From contig CM073557.1 of assembly GCA_037074615.1 (NCBI GenBank), positions 12,788,501 to 12,852,500 of the forward strand: a stretch of DNA of 64,000 nucleotides, given 5' to 3'. The notes under the pieces are model-generated. The model did no database searches, was not told the DNA's origin, and was given only the letters and a program-made list of their open reading frames with translations. Numbering within the stretch: the stretch's first letter is position 1; the number at the start of each line of letters is the position of its first letter. Both the position numbers and the translations under genes were made by a program. This stretch comes from Leucaena leucocephala. Lineage: Eukaryota; Streptophyta; Magnoliopsida; Fabales; Fabaceae. Shown piece after piece: positions 35,667 to 46,187 of this stretch.

Positions 35667-36922
35667 CTTGCAGGAATGTAAGGCCTTATTGGTCTCATAC
35701 CTCTATTGCCTTGCCTGTTGCTAGAACATGTCATTGAGATGCACAATCATCTCATAAGCCTCCATGTGTTCAAGATCTCTTTGGAGCTCCAGAACCATGG
35801 TGGCTAGCATCAAGCATCCCACATCGACAGAGTCTTCCTTATACTTCGTGTAAGCATCTCTCTAAGCTCTAGGAGCATTGGCTGCTAGCTCCTCAGGAAT
35901 GGGTTGATCTAGGACATATACCTTTCTTTCCTGCTTGAGAACAATTCTCAAGTTCCTAAACCAGTCAAGAAAGTTTATCCCATTGAGTTTGTCCTTCTAA
36001 AGGATAGATCGCAGCGATAATGTAGCAGTATTACTAGTCGTCATGATTCTACAATTAAAATATGCAAAAGAATTAGCAATCTCCCACTAAATAAACAACC
36101 CTCAATGTAATAGTTAGTGGGTTAATATCCATATTTAGCTCAAACTTAAGTCCGCTTTGGCAGGACGCTTAAATTAAGTTATTTAGGTAGGTAACACCTT
36201 TACCAATTACATCAAATATAACTCTTAGATGTTCATGGGATTCTATCATCATATGACCTGGCATGTTTTTAATGCCATCTAATGCCTTGAGACCCAAAAC
36301 TGTTTTGTTAATCTCAATTAAGTCAAACAATAATAAACATGTGAGAGTAACACTATTACTCTTGGTTATCTCCCCAAGATAACTCAAATGCACCCACTTT
36401 GGCAGAGTCCACAATTTTGCGATCGAGGTTTTCACAAGTGTTCATAAAGTAATGGCGTTATGACTTAAGATTTCATTTAGAGGGCTTAATTTAACTATCT
36501 GGTTTATAAGAATGCATGTTTCTCAGTTTGTATCTCATACAAGTAATATACATGTGCTGATATAATCATAAGATGCATAATTTAAATGTGATACAATATC
36601 GCTCACCTATCCTAAGTCCACTCAAGCCAATAAGAGGAGCTCTCTAGTAAGAAAAGGGAAATTACATATAGAAACCTCTTTTAACATTCGAGGGGAGTGA
36701 GATGAGAAGAGAAGGTACCTTAAGAGTATATAGAGGAAGGCAAGACACGCATGCCGTATTTAAAAATTACAACACTTGCAATCTAGAGCCATATTGTTCA
36801 CCATACCCAAACATTCAAGAATCAATATTCAGATTTAATTCAAGGGCAATTAATGTTTCAAAACTAAAACATTCACAAAATAGTATATGTTATGGTTATG
36901 TTGCGCTACGAACAGGTAGCCA

Positions 36923-36999
36923 CAGCGGTCCCGCTAGCCAGTTAGTGGGCAGCAGTCCAGCTTGCCGGTTAGTGGGTGGGGTCTGGGGCAGCGGCCCGA
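36923..36999 (-). repeat. GC-rich leader repeat of Copia 1
   Basis: Two imperfect copies of a GC-rich unit (CGGTCCCGCTAGCCAGTTAG, then CAGTCCAGCTTGCCGGTTAG) are followed by GGGGC-AGC-GGCCC. It lies between PBS and gag in a very AT-rich background. Copia 2 has the same block. Confidence 0.7.
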
Positions 37000-37247
37000 G
37001 ATTTTTTTTTCTTTCATAAATAATCACGAATCTGAATTCATTTTTCTTAGACCCCATCAATATTAATTGATCAAATCAAAACGCATGCACCACCGATTTC
37101 AATTCACTTTCAGATTCCTTGTATGTTAAACATAAAATGGATTCCTTATATGTCACACATAAAACGCATGTTATCATATGATCGGCTACAACTAACACAT
37201 ATCATATGAATCAACAATCAAGCCTAACTTAAACACAAAATGGCATG

Positions 37248-37259
37248 GCTTTGATGCCA
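37248..37259 (-). other. Decayed primer binding site of Copia 1
   Basis: Minus strand TGGCATCAAAGC, two changes from TGGTATCAGAGC, one base inside the 5' LTR. Confidence 0.75.
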
Positions 37260-37260
37260 C

Positions 37261-39038
37261 TGTAAGGAATTGGAAGACATGCAGCAGAATTAACTTAAAA
37301 ATTTTTCTATTCCCTGCCAGGATCTACCGTATGTGTTTAAGTCAAGTGAAAAGAAGTATTACCCTCAGTATTCAGTCATAACTTTCTCAGCTTCTGGTTG
37401 TGACATCCACAGCTTCTCTCTGCGATTCATGATCTCTTTTCGATCGTAAGAAGTCGATGACTCAGGTTAGCTTCCTTTACTGGTATCCACACGAACAGCG
37501 TTCTAACCATGAACGACGTGCTAGTACCTCCTGTCCCTCCAGAGCTTATTCAAGAATTCGTCCTCTCTATCTCTATTTTGGCAGTTTCTTATCTGCAAAC
37601 CTTTTACGAATTCCCGTTCACACTTTTTTTCCTGTCTTTTTGTCCTAACCATAGCTCCTAAATATCAGATATATAGGATGCTATGCGTGTTACCACAGAC
37701 TTGGATTTCGGAATTAATCTTATATTAATTCTGAAATTAATACAATATCATATATTGTATAATTGGATAAGAAACTAATTAAAAAAATAGTGTTTGTATT
37801 AAATCTGTCCCACAGATTTAATTCACCCATTTATTTAGTTTAAAATAAAGATAAGACTGAATTACATTTGATTTATTCTCATAAATCAAATTTGAGATAT
37901 CATATCAATTTGAATTTCAAATTCAAATGTGATAGAGATTTAATTTTATCCTTAAAAATTAAATATTGTAAATATCTCTTATATGAGATATCATATCAAT
38001 TTGAATTTCAAATTCAAACGTGATAGAGTTTTAATTTATCCTTATAAATTAAATCTTGTAAATATCTCTTATATATAATATATATATATACAAATTTATA
38101 TATATACGAATATAAATATAAATAAATATATACATCCACCCTGGATTATTCATTGAATCTGGACATGCCTTAGATTCAATGAATCTGGATATCATAGCTC
38201 GTGTTGGGCTATTTTGTGTGCGACCCTGTAGGCCTATATGAAGTTGGCAGTAGGCCATTTACTATACTGACTCACAAGTCGCAAGCAGTCTCTAGCAAGA
38301 GATCACGACTACCCAAATCATATGAGGATCGATAAACGATGTAACCTTTTATACAACCATATCATGTCCCTTTTGTCACAAGATATTTTGGTCATAGATG
38401 AGGCATGGAGAATGTCATCCTCCTATTCCTAACTGTTACTTTCTCGATCCCTGAGTAGTCTAACTATAGAAATTGAACTACCTTTCCATTATAGTATGGC
38501 CATACATTTCTCAGACTCACTCATCGAGGGGCCCAGTAATATCTCCCTACGAATGTGAGGGATAAATTCCATCTTGACCATTCACATTCCTCCGCATGGA
38601 AAACCACTAAGCCCGAACATAGTCTTTATAATCACTCGGTCAAAAGTGACTTTTGACTAGGTCAAAGCTGAGTCTTTATCATGTAGGAATCTATGATGAT
38701 CTCAGGTCAAAGGGCATAGTGACATGGTTTGTATATTACAGAAGCTTATGACTTAACACATGCATCTCTCTCATAGCGGGTCGGTCCAATACCTTATACT
38801 CTTACATGTGCCTATGACTTTAATTTATATCTCTATATATCTTCAAAGCCATACTGGTCTTATTTTATCTCTACTCCTGCATAAATGACCGACCAGGGAC
38901 ATTTAGGATAAGATCATGAGTTATCCAAGGATGGTCATCATAGTAAATATGCAAATAATATGATAACACAATTAATAAATTCATAAATCAATAATGTTCA
39001 TAAGACAATGATTAGCCCCTAGGGCACAATTTCCAACA
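37261..39038 (-). repeat. 5' LTR of Copia 1
   Basis: 1778 bp, with the same terminal sequences as the 3' LTR. It holds two units of the 90-bp repeat, and a 12-base inverted repeat at 38149-38160 with 38172-38183. Confidence 0.9.
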
Positions 39039-39084
39039 GATACTTCTTGACAAACTGCTCGAGAAAAACTTCTTATGTGAGCAG
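39039..39084 (-). mobile_element. 46-bp fragment of element F internal region
   Basis: Reads CTGCTCGAGAAAAACTTC then TTATGTGAGCAG. The same text occurs in E (about 18805-18850), and the sequence continues without a gap at 47903 once Copia 2 and its AGCAG duplication are removed. It is the spacer between the two Copia elements. Confidence 0.85.
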
Positions 39085-40973
39085 TGTAAGGAATTGAAAG
39101 ACACGCAGCAGAAATTAATTTAAAAATTTTTCCATTCCTTGCCAGGATCTACCGCATGTGTTTAAGTCAAGTGGGAAGAAGCATTACCCTCAGTGTTTCT
39201 CAGCGACTTCCACAGCTTCTCTCCGTGGCTGGTGATCTCTTTCCGATCGTAAGGAGACATCCACAGCTTCTCTCCGCGGTTCGTGCTCTCTTTTTGATCG
39301 CAAGAAGTCGACTCCTCAGGTCGTCTTCCACTACTGGTATCCACACGAACAGCGTTCCAACCACGAACGACGTGCTAGCGTCTCCTGTCCCTCCAAGACT
39401 TTCTCAAGAGTTCATCGTCTCCATCTCTACTTCAGCAGTTTCTTATCTGCAAACCTTTTGCAGATTCCGTTTGGCCCTTTTTTGTGTTATGTGTTGTATT
39501 CAAAACGTAGCTCCTAAAATCGGATATATAGGATGCTCTGCGTTTTTCTCAACCGAATTGGATTTTGGAATTAATCTATATTAATTCCGAATACAATATC
39601 ACATATTGTATAATTTGATAAGAAACTAATTAAATAAATAATGTTTATATTAAATCCGTCCCACAGATTTAATTCACCTATTTATTTAATTTAAATAAAG
39701 ATAAGATTGGACTGTATTTGATTTATTCTCATAAATCAAATTTGAGATATCCTATCAATTTGAATTTCAAATTCAAACGTGATAGAGATTTAATTTATCC
39801 TTATAAATTAAATCTTGTAAATATCTCTTATATGAGATATCCTATCAATTTGAATTTCAAATTCAAACGTGATAGAGATTTAATTTATCCTTATAAATTA
39901 AATCTTGTAAATATCTCTTATATGAGATATCCTATTAATTTGAATTTCAAATTCAAACATGAAAGAGATTTAATTTATCCTTATAAATTAAATCCTATAT
40001 ATCCCTTATATATAATATATATATACGAATTTATATATATACGAATATAAATATAAATAAATATATACATCAACCCTGGATCATTCATTGAATCTAGACA
40101 CGTCTTAGATTCAATGAATTTGGACATCATAGCTCGTGTTGGGCTATTTTGTGTGCGACCTTGTAGGCCTATATGAAGTTGGCAGTAGGCCATTTGCTAT
40201 ACTGGCCCACAAGTCACAAGTGGTCTCTAGCAAGACATAACGACTACCCAAATCATATGAGAATCAATAAACGATGTAACCTTTTATACAACCATATCAT
40301 GTCCCTTCTGTCACGCGATATTTTGGTCATGGATGAGGCATGGATAATGTCATTCTCCTATTCCTGACCGTTACTTTCTCGATCCCTGAGTAGTCTAACT
40401 ATAGAAATGGAACTACCTTTCCATTACAGTATGGCCATACATTTCTCAGACTCACTCATCGAGGGGCCCAGTAATATCTCTCTACGAATGTGAGGGACAA
40501 ATTCCATCTTGACCATTCACATTCCTCCGCATGAAAAACCACTAAGCCCGAACATAGTCTTTATGATCACTCGGTCAAAAGTGACTTTTGACTAGGCCAA
40601 AGCTGAGCGTTTGTCATGTAGGAATGCATGATGATCTCAGGTCAAAGGGCATAGTGACATGGTTTGTATATGAGAGAAGATTGTGACGTAACTCATGCAA
40701 CTCTCTCATAGTGGGTCGGTCTAACACCTTGTACTCTTACTTGTGCATATGACTTTGATTTACATCTCTATACATCTTCAAAGTCATACTGGTCTTATTT
40801 CATCTCTGCTCCTCCACAGATGACCGACCAGGGACATTTAGGATAAGATCATGAATTATCCAAGGATGGTCATCACAGTAAACATGCAAATAATATGATA
40901 ATACAATTAATAAATTCATAAATCAATAATGTTCATAAGACAATGATTGGCCCCTAGGGCACATTTTCCAACA
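39085..40973 (-). repeat. 3' LTR of Copia 2
   Basis: 1889 bp, 179 bases longer than the 5' LTR because it holds three rather than one unit of the 90-bp repeat. An inverted repeat lies at 40084-40095 with 40107-40118. Confidence 0.93.
39744..40005 (-). repeat. 90-bp tandem repeat, three units, in the Copia 2 3' LTR
   Basis: GAGATATCCTAT starts at 39744, 39834 and 39924, exactly 90 bases apart, with the third unit incomplete. The unit includes TTTGAATTTCAAATTCAAA, itself an inverted repeat. The open frame across it simply repeats one 30-residue phrase and is not a gene. Confidence 0.92.
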
Positions 40974-40985
40974 ACCTCCCACTTG
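40974..40985 (-). other. Polypurine tract of Copia 2
   Basis: Minus strand CAAGTGGGAGGT directly before TGTTGGAAAATG of the 3' LTR. Confidence 0.85.
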
Positions 40986-40987
40986 TA

Positions 40988-43267
40988 CTAGGTACAATCA
41001 TTAATTTGAGTAATTCCCATTGACCTAACATGACACTCATGCTTTGCCTGCACAAGCAGCTTTGTTAGAGGATCAGCAACATTGTCTTCTCCTGCTACCT
41101 TGCATATTTTTATATCACCTCTATCGTTGATTTCTCTGATGAGATGAAATCGCCTGAGTATATGCTTGGTCCTTTGATGTGACCTAGGCTCTTTGGCCTG
41201 TGCAATGGCACCGCTATTGTCACAGAGCAAAGTTATTAGATCTGAGATGGTAGGTATTACCCCTCATTCCGTGATGAACTTCCTGATCCAGACGGCTTCC
41301 TTAGCTGTATCAGATGCTGCTATATACTCAGCTTCCAATGCATAATCTGCTACAGTGCCCTGCTTAGAGCTCTTCCAGCTTACTGCTCCATTATTAAGGA
41401 GGAATTTATATCCAGACTGCAATTTTTGGTCGTCCTGGTCAGTTTGGAAACTCGCATCTGTGTAACCAGTTACACAGAGTTCGTCATCCAATCCACCATA
41501 GACCAAGAATAAGTCCTTAGTCCTTCTCAAGTACTTAAGGATATTCTTGACAGCAGTCTAATGGCCCTCACCAGGGTCCTGTTGATATCTGCTAGTCATA
41601 CTTAAGTCAAATGAGACATCCGGTCGAGTACATAACATGGCGTACATGATAGATCCTATGGCCGAGGCATATGGAACTTTACTCATGCGACCTCACTGAT
41701 CAGGTGTACTAGGACACAGATCTTTGCTGAGGTGACTATCATGAGACATGGGTATGAAACCCCTCTTTGATTCGTGCATACTGAACCTATGCAGTATTTT
41801 GTCTATGTATGTACTCTGACTGAGTCCTAGAAGTCTTTTAGATCTATCTCTATAGATCCTGATTCCTAGGATGTAGGTGGCTTCACTCAAGTCTTTCATC
41901 GAGAAAGACTTTCCTAACCAAGACTTGACAATCTGCAAGGTAGGAATATCATTCCCAATAAGTAGGATGTCATCGACATAGAGTACCAAAAACACAGCTG
42001 TGCTCCTACTAACTTTCTTGTATACACAAGGTTCATCAATGTTTTGAAGAAATCCAAACTCTTTGACTACTTCATCAAAATGATGATTCCAACTCCGAGA
42101 GGCTTGCTTCAGTCCATAAATGGACCTTTGAAGCTTGCACACTTTACCAGAGTTCTCGAAACGCACAAACCCTTCATGTTGTGTCATGTACACATCCTCA
42201 AGGAGCTTTCCATTAAGGAAGGCTATCTTGACATCCATCTGCCATATTTCATAGTCATAATATGCTGCTATGGCAAAGAGGATTCTGATTGATTTGGCCA
42301 TTGCAACTGGGGAAAAGGTCTCATCATCGTCGACACCATGAGTTTGAGTAAATCCTTTTGCAACCAGTCGTGCCTTGAAGACATTCACATTGCCATCCAT
42401 GTCAGGTTTCTCCTTAAAAACTCACTTGCACCCGACGGTTTTTACACCTTCAGGCGGGTCGACTAAGGTCCAAACCTTATTGTCGTACATGGATTGCATT
42501 TCAGACTTCATGGCATTAAGCCACTTTTCAGAGTTTGGTCCCACTATAGCTTCTCGATAGGTAGTTAGCTCATTATGCTCAATGAGCAACACATCACGAC
42601 TGTCAGAAATCAGAAATCCATATCTCTGAGGCTGAAGTCGTGTCCTATTAGACTTCCGTGGACCTTGCGTGACTTGAGGAGTCTCAACAACTTGTTGTGA
42701 GTCTTCTGTATTTTCCATCTGCAGTTCGGTTATGTCTTGTGGCTCTAGAACTTCTTCAAGGTGTACCTTACTCCCACTAGTTCTTTTAGAGATAAATTCT
42801 CGTTCGAGAAAGATACCATTTCTGACAACAAATACTTTGTTATCAGCAGGGTTGTAGACGTAATATCCCTTGGTTTCCTTAGGATATCCCACAAAGAGGC
42901 ATTTTGAGGATTTGAGCGCTAATTTGTCTGAGGCTTGTTGCTAAACATATACCTCGCATCCCCAAATCTTGAGAAAAGAAAAACTAGGCGTCCTTGCAGT
43001 CCATATCTCATACGAAGTCTTTTCGATTGCCTTAGATGGAACACGATTGAGTGTGAACGTAGCTGTCTCTAGGGCATGGCCCCAAAAGAAGGGTGGAAGA
43101 TCTGTTCGACTCATCATGGATCGAACCATATCTAATAGTGCTCGATTCCTCCGTTCAGAAACGCCATTCTATTGTGGTGTCCCTGGAGGAGTCAATTGTG
43201 AGACTATCCCATAACTCCTAAGATGATCTATGAACTCTTGGCTCAAATATTCACCACCCCGATCAGA
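40988..43267 (-). pseudogene. Copia 2 integrase C-terminal part, reverse transcriptase and RNase H
   Basis: Continues the frame of the upstream 567-codon ORF after a TGA at 43268-43270. Parts in order: rest of the integrase core (GGEYLSQEF, NGVSERRN, GHALETATFTLNRVPSKA); linker; reverse transcriptase (WTLVDPP, DVKIAFLNG, SIYGLKQASRSWN, LYVDDILLIGND) at about 42480-41640; RNase H (GYTDASFQTD, ALEAEYIAASD, LLCDNSGAIAQAKEP, HILRRFHLIRE, DPLTK) at about 41530-40988. Further stops replace Trp at about 43170, Lys at 42941, Trp at 42422, Arg at 41693 and Trp at 41558; another lies near 41264. Most are transitions. The catalytic residues I can see are intact, so decay is by nonsense codons, not by loss of domains. 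Confidence 0.92.
41693..42400 (-). pseudogene. Copia 2 reverse transcriptase core (open segment)
   Basis: A 235-codon open stretch covering most of the RVT_2 reverse transcriptase: FKARLVAKGFTQ, QMDVKIAFLNGKL, MTQHEGF, YGLKQASRSWNHHFDEVV and the active-site LYVDDILLIGN. It also covers the thumb-side motifs MKDLSEATYILGI and LGLSQSTYIDKIL. It reverse-transcribes the element RNA in the intact family. It is bounded by a TGA in place of Trp upstream and a TGA in place of Arg downstream. Copia 1 keeps the Arg codon at the latter place. Confidence 0.9.
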
Positions 43268-44971
43268 TCAAAGGGCTTTAATTATTTTGCCAAGCTGGTT
43301 TTGTACTTCATTTTGAAATATCTTAAACTTTTCAAAAGACTCAGATTTATGTTTCATCAGATAGATGTACCCATATCTGCTGAAATCATCTATGAATGTT
43401 ATGAAGTACGAATAACCTCCTTTGGCATTTGTGTTCATCGGTCCACACACATCTGTATGTATGAGGCCCAATAAATCAGTGGCCCTCTCACTGTGCCCAG
43501 TGAAGGGTGACTTTGTCATCTTTCCTAACAAGCAAGACTCGCAAGTGTCATATGATTCAAAATCAAATGAGTTTAGAAATCCATCTTGATGGAGTTTGGA
43601 AATGCGTTTCTCATTTATGTGGCCCAGACGACAGTGCCAGAGGTATGTCGGATTCAAATCGTTCGGTTTGACCCTTTTGGCGGTTATGTTATAGATATTT
43701 CCATGATTGGGTTGTTTCAAATTTAATATGTAATGATCAACATGCAAATCACCATGAGCATAGAAAACATCATTACGATAAATAGAACATCTACTATTCC
43801 CAGCAATGGAAGTGAAACCTTCCTTATCCAAATAAGAAAGTGAAACAATGTTACTACTTAAAGCAAGAACATAATAGCAATTGTTCAAAACTAACAAAAG
43901 CCCAGTGGGCAGAACTAATTCATAAGTGCCTACAGCTAATGCAGCAACCCTTGCTCTATTTCTAACTCGTAGGTCAACCTCGCCCTTTTTCAGCTTCCTA
44001 CTGTCCTTTAGTCCCTGCACATTTGTACAAATGTGAGAACCACATGCAGTATCTAATACCCATGAAGTGGAAGTAGAAAGATGAATGTCTATAACATGAA
44101 TACCTAAAACGATAGCCCCGCTATCCTTCTTGTTCTTTTTCAGATCTTCGAGGTAGAGTTTGCAATTCCTCTTCCAATGACCAGGTTCATTGCAGAAGAA
44201 GCAGACTCCTTCCTTATGAGGCTTTGCCTTCTTTGGTGCAGGCTTGGTTTCGGCCTTGCCTGACTCTTTGTTCTTACCTGATGAGCCATGACCCTTCCCC
44301 TTGCCTTTGCCTTTCTTTTTCATACCCTTTCCTTTATGAACCATCAAAACAGTACTGGGCTTCTTCTTAAGACTCGGCTCAGCAGTTTTAAGCATCCCAT
44401 GTAGTTCATAAATAGATTTCTCCATGTTATTCATGTTGTAGTTCATGACAAACTGGTCATAACTTTCTGGGAGTGAGTTCAAGATCAAATCCGTAGCTAA
44501 CTCCTGGCTCATGGGAAATCCAAGCCTTTCAAGGTGATCAATGTACCCTTTCATCTTTAAGCAATGAGTACTGACTGATGCACCTTCAGCCATCTTGCAG
44601 GAATGTAAGGCCTTAGTGGTCTCATACCTCTCTTGCCTTGCCTGTTGTTGGAACATTTCCTTGAGATGCACAATCATCTCATAAGCCTCCATGTGTTCGA
44701 GATCTCTTTGGAGCTCTGGAACCATGGTGGCTAGCATCAAGCATCCCACATCGACAGAGTCTTCCTTATGCTTCGTGTAAGCATCTCTCTGAGCTCTAGG
44801 AGCATTGGCCGCTGGCTCCTCAGGAATGGGTTGATCTAGGACATGCGCCTTTCTTTCCTGCTTGAGAACAATTCTCAAGTTCCTAAACCAGTCAAGAAAG
44901 TTTGTCCCATTAAGTTTGTCGTTCTCAAGGACAGATCGCAGCGATAATGTAGCAGTATTACTAGTTGTCAT
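43268..44971 (-). CDS. Copia 2 gag-protease-integrase N-terminal ORF (567 aa, truncated polyprotein)
   Basis: This is the longest open frame of the window. It starts at the first ATG after the leader (MTTSNTATLSLRS). Residues 1-200 are a Copia gag core (NGTNFLDWFRNLRIVLKQE, LKMKGYIDHLERLGF, LHGMLKTAEPS). Residues 201-250 are a lysine-rich linker. The zinc knuckle is C257-X2-C260-X4-H265-X4-C270. The protease starts at about 304 with D307-T308-A309, where a Gly normally follows D-T/S. The integrase zinc finger uses H446, H451, C487 and C490, and the integrase core begins with D507 and FIDDFSRYGY. The frame ends with TGA where the family has an Arg codon before GGEY, so the catalytic Glu and all of RT and RNase H are cut off. 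A gag particle protein could still be made if it were transcribed. Confidence 0.9.
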   Translation of the reverse strand: MTTSNTATLSLRSVLENDKLNGTNFLDWFRNLRIVLKQERKAHVLDQPIPEEPAANAPRAQRDAYTKHKEDSVDVGCLMLATMVPELQRDLEHMEAYEMIVHLKEMFQQQARQERYETTKALHSCKMAEGASVSTHCLKMKGYIDHLERLGFPMSQELATDLILNSLPESYDQFVMNYNMNNMEKSIYELHGMLKTAEPSLKKKPSTVLMVHKGKGMKKKGKGKGKGHGSSGKNKESGKAETKPAPKKAKPHKEGVCFFCNEPGHWKRNCKLYLEDLKKNKKDSGAIVLGIHVIDIHLSTSTSWVLDTACGSHICTNVQGLKDSRKLKKGEVDLRVRNRARVAALAVGTYELVLPTGLLLVLNNCYYVLALSSNIVSLSYLDKEGFTSIAGNSRCSIYRNDVFYAHGDLHVDHYILNLKQPNHGNIYNITAKRVKPNDLNPTYLWHCRLGHINEKRISKLHQDGFLNSFDFESYDTCESCLLGKMTKSPFTGHSERATDLLGLIHTDVCGPMNTNAKGGYSYFITFIDDFSRYGYIYLMKHKSESFEKFKIFQNEVQNQLGKIIKAL

Positions 44972-45850
44972 GATTCTACAATTAAAATATGCAATTCAAT
45001 TAGCAATTTCCCACTAAATAAATAACCCTCAATGCATTAGTTAGTGGGCTAAGATCTATATTTGGCTTAAACTTAAGTCCGCTTTGGCAGGACGCTTAAA
45101 TTAAGTTATTTAGGTAGGTAACACCTTTACCAATTACATCAAATGTAACTCTTAGATGTTTATGGGATTCTATTATCATATGATCGGGCATGCTTTTAAT
45201 CCCATCTAATGCCTTGAGACCCAAAACTGTTTTGTTAATCTCAATTAAGTCAAACAATATTAAACATGTGAGAGTAGCACCATTACTCTTGCTTATCTCC
45301 CCAAGATAACTCAAAAGCACCCACTTTGGTGGAGTCGACAATTGAGCGATCGAGGTTTCGATAAGTGTTCATAAATTGACGGCATCATGACTTAAGATTT
45401 CATTTAGAGGGCCTAATTTAACTATCTGGTTTATAAAAATGCATGTTTCTCAGTTTGTATCTCATACAAGTAATATGCATGTGCTGATATAATCATAATA
45501 CGCATAATCTAAACGTGATACAATATGGCTCACCTATCCTAACTCCCCTCAAGCCAATGAGAGGAGCTCTTTAGTAAGAAAAGGGAAATTACATATAGAA
45601 ACCTCTTTTAACATTCGAGGGGAGTGAGATGAGATGAGAAGGTACATTAAGAGTATATAGAGGAAGGCATGACACGCAGGCCGTATTTAAAAATTACAAC
45701 ACTTGCAATCTAGAGCCATATTGTTCACCATACCCAAACATTCAAGAATCAATATTCAGATTTAATTCAAGGGGAATTAATGTTTCATATCTAAAACATT
45801 CACCAAATAACATATGTTACGGTTATGTTGCGCTACGAACAGGTAGCCAT

Positions 45851-45926
45851 GGCGGTCCCACTAGCCAGTTAGTGGGCGACGGTCCCGCTAGCCGGTTAGC
45901 AGGAGGGGTCTGGGGGCAGCGCCCCG
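45851..45926 (-). repeat. GC-rich leader repeat and hairpin of Copia 2
   Basis: Two near-copies of a 27-base unit (GGTCCCACTAGCCAGTTAG, GGTCCCGCTAGCCGGTTAG) are followed by a GGGGC-AGC-GCCCC hairpin at 45913-45925. They lie between PBS and gag, in the untranslated leader where packaging signals usually sit. Confidence 0.75.
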
Positions 45927-46174
45927 AGAAGAAAAATTTTGTTTCATAAATAATCACGAATCCGCATTCGATTTTCTTAGACCCCATCTATGTTAATTGA
46001 TCAAATCAAAACCCATCACCACCGATTTCAATTCCCTTTTAGATTCCTTTTATGTCATACATAACACGGATTCCTTATATGTCATACATAAAACGCATAT
46101 TATATGATTGGCTATGACTAACACATATCATATCAATCAACAATCAAGCCTAACTTAAACAAAAAAATGGCATG

Positions 46175-46186
46175 GCTCTGATACCA
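46175..46186 (-). other. Primer binding site of Copia 2
   Basis: Minus strand TGGTATCAGAGC, a perfect complement to the initiator-tRNA-Met 3' end, one base from the 5' LTR. Confidence 0.9.
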
Positions 46187-46187
46187 C

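Larger units (their letters stand above)
32063..36044 (-). pseudogene. gag-pol of Copia 1, broken
   Basis: The start codon equivalent to that of Copia 2 is at 36044. Recognisable parts in order are: gag (MGEGASVNTYVLKMKGYIDQ, 35666-35409); zinc knuckle CFFCTEPDHWKRNC and protease (35396-34950); integrase HHCC part (34731-34369); the integrase/RT linker and RT start (33792-33364); RT palm with LYVDDILLI (33100-32699); RNase H to about 32063. The protease motif reads LDIVCGS where LDTGCGS is usual. Stops include TGA at 34342 in the integrase and TAG at 32633; both are also present in Copia 2. Such a product would not be functional. Confidence 0.88.
30290..39038 (-). mobile_element. Copia 1, full-length but defective Copia element
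   Basis: This is an 8749-bp element on the minus strand with LTRs at 37261-39038 (5') and 30290-32048 (3'). The PBS is at 37248-37259, the polypurine tract at 32049-32060, and gag-pol order is as in Copia (integrase before reverse transcriptase). The flanks GACAC (30285-30289) and GATAC (39039-39043) look like a target duplication with one C to T change. It is more decayed than Copia 2, with all frames broken into short pieces. It sits at the boundary between the E 5' LTR and the F internal region. Confidence 0.9.

Noticed and set aside
39718..40050. 110-codon frame made of a repeated 30-residue phrase
   Set aside because: It is the translation of the 90-bp tandem repeat (90 is divisible by three); other LTRs of the same family lose it.
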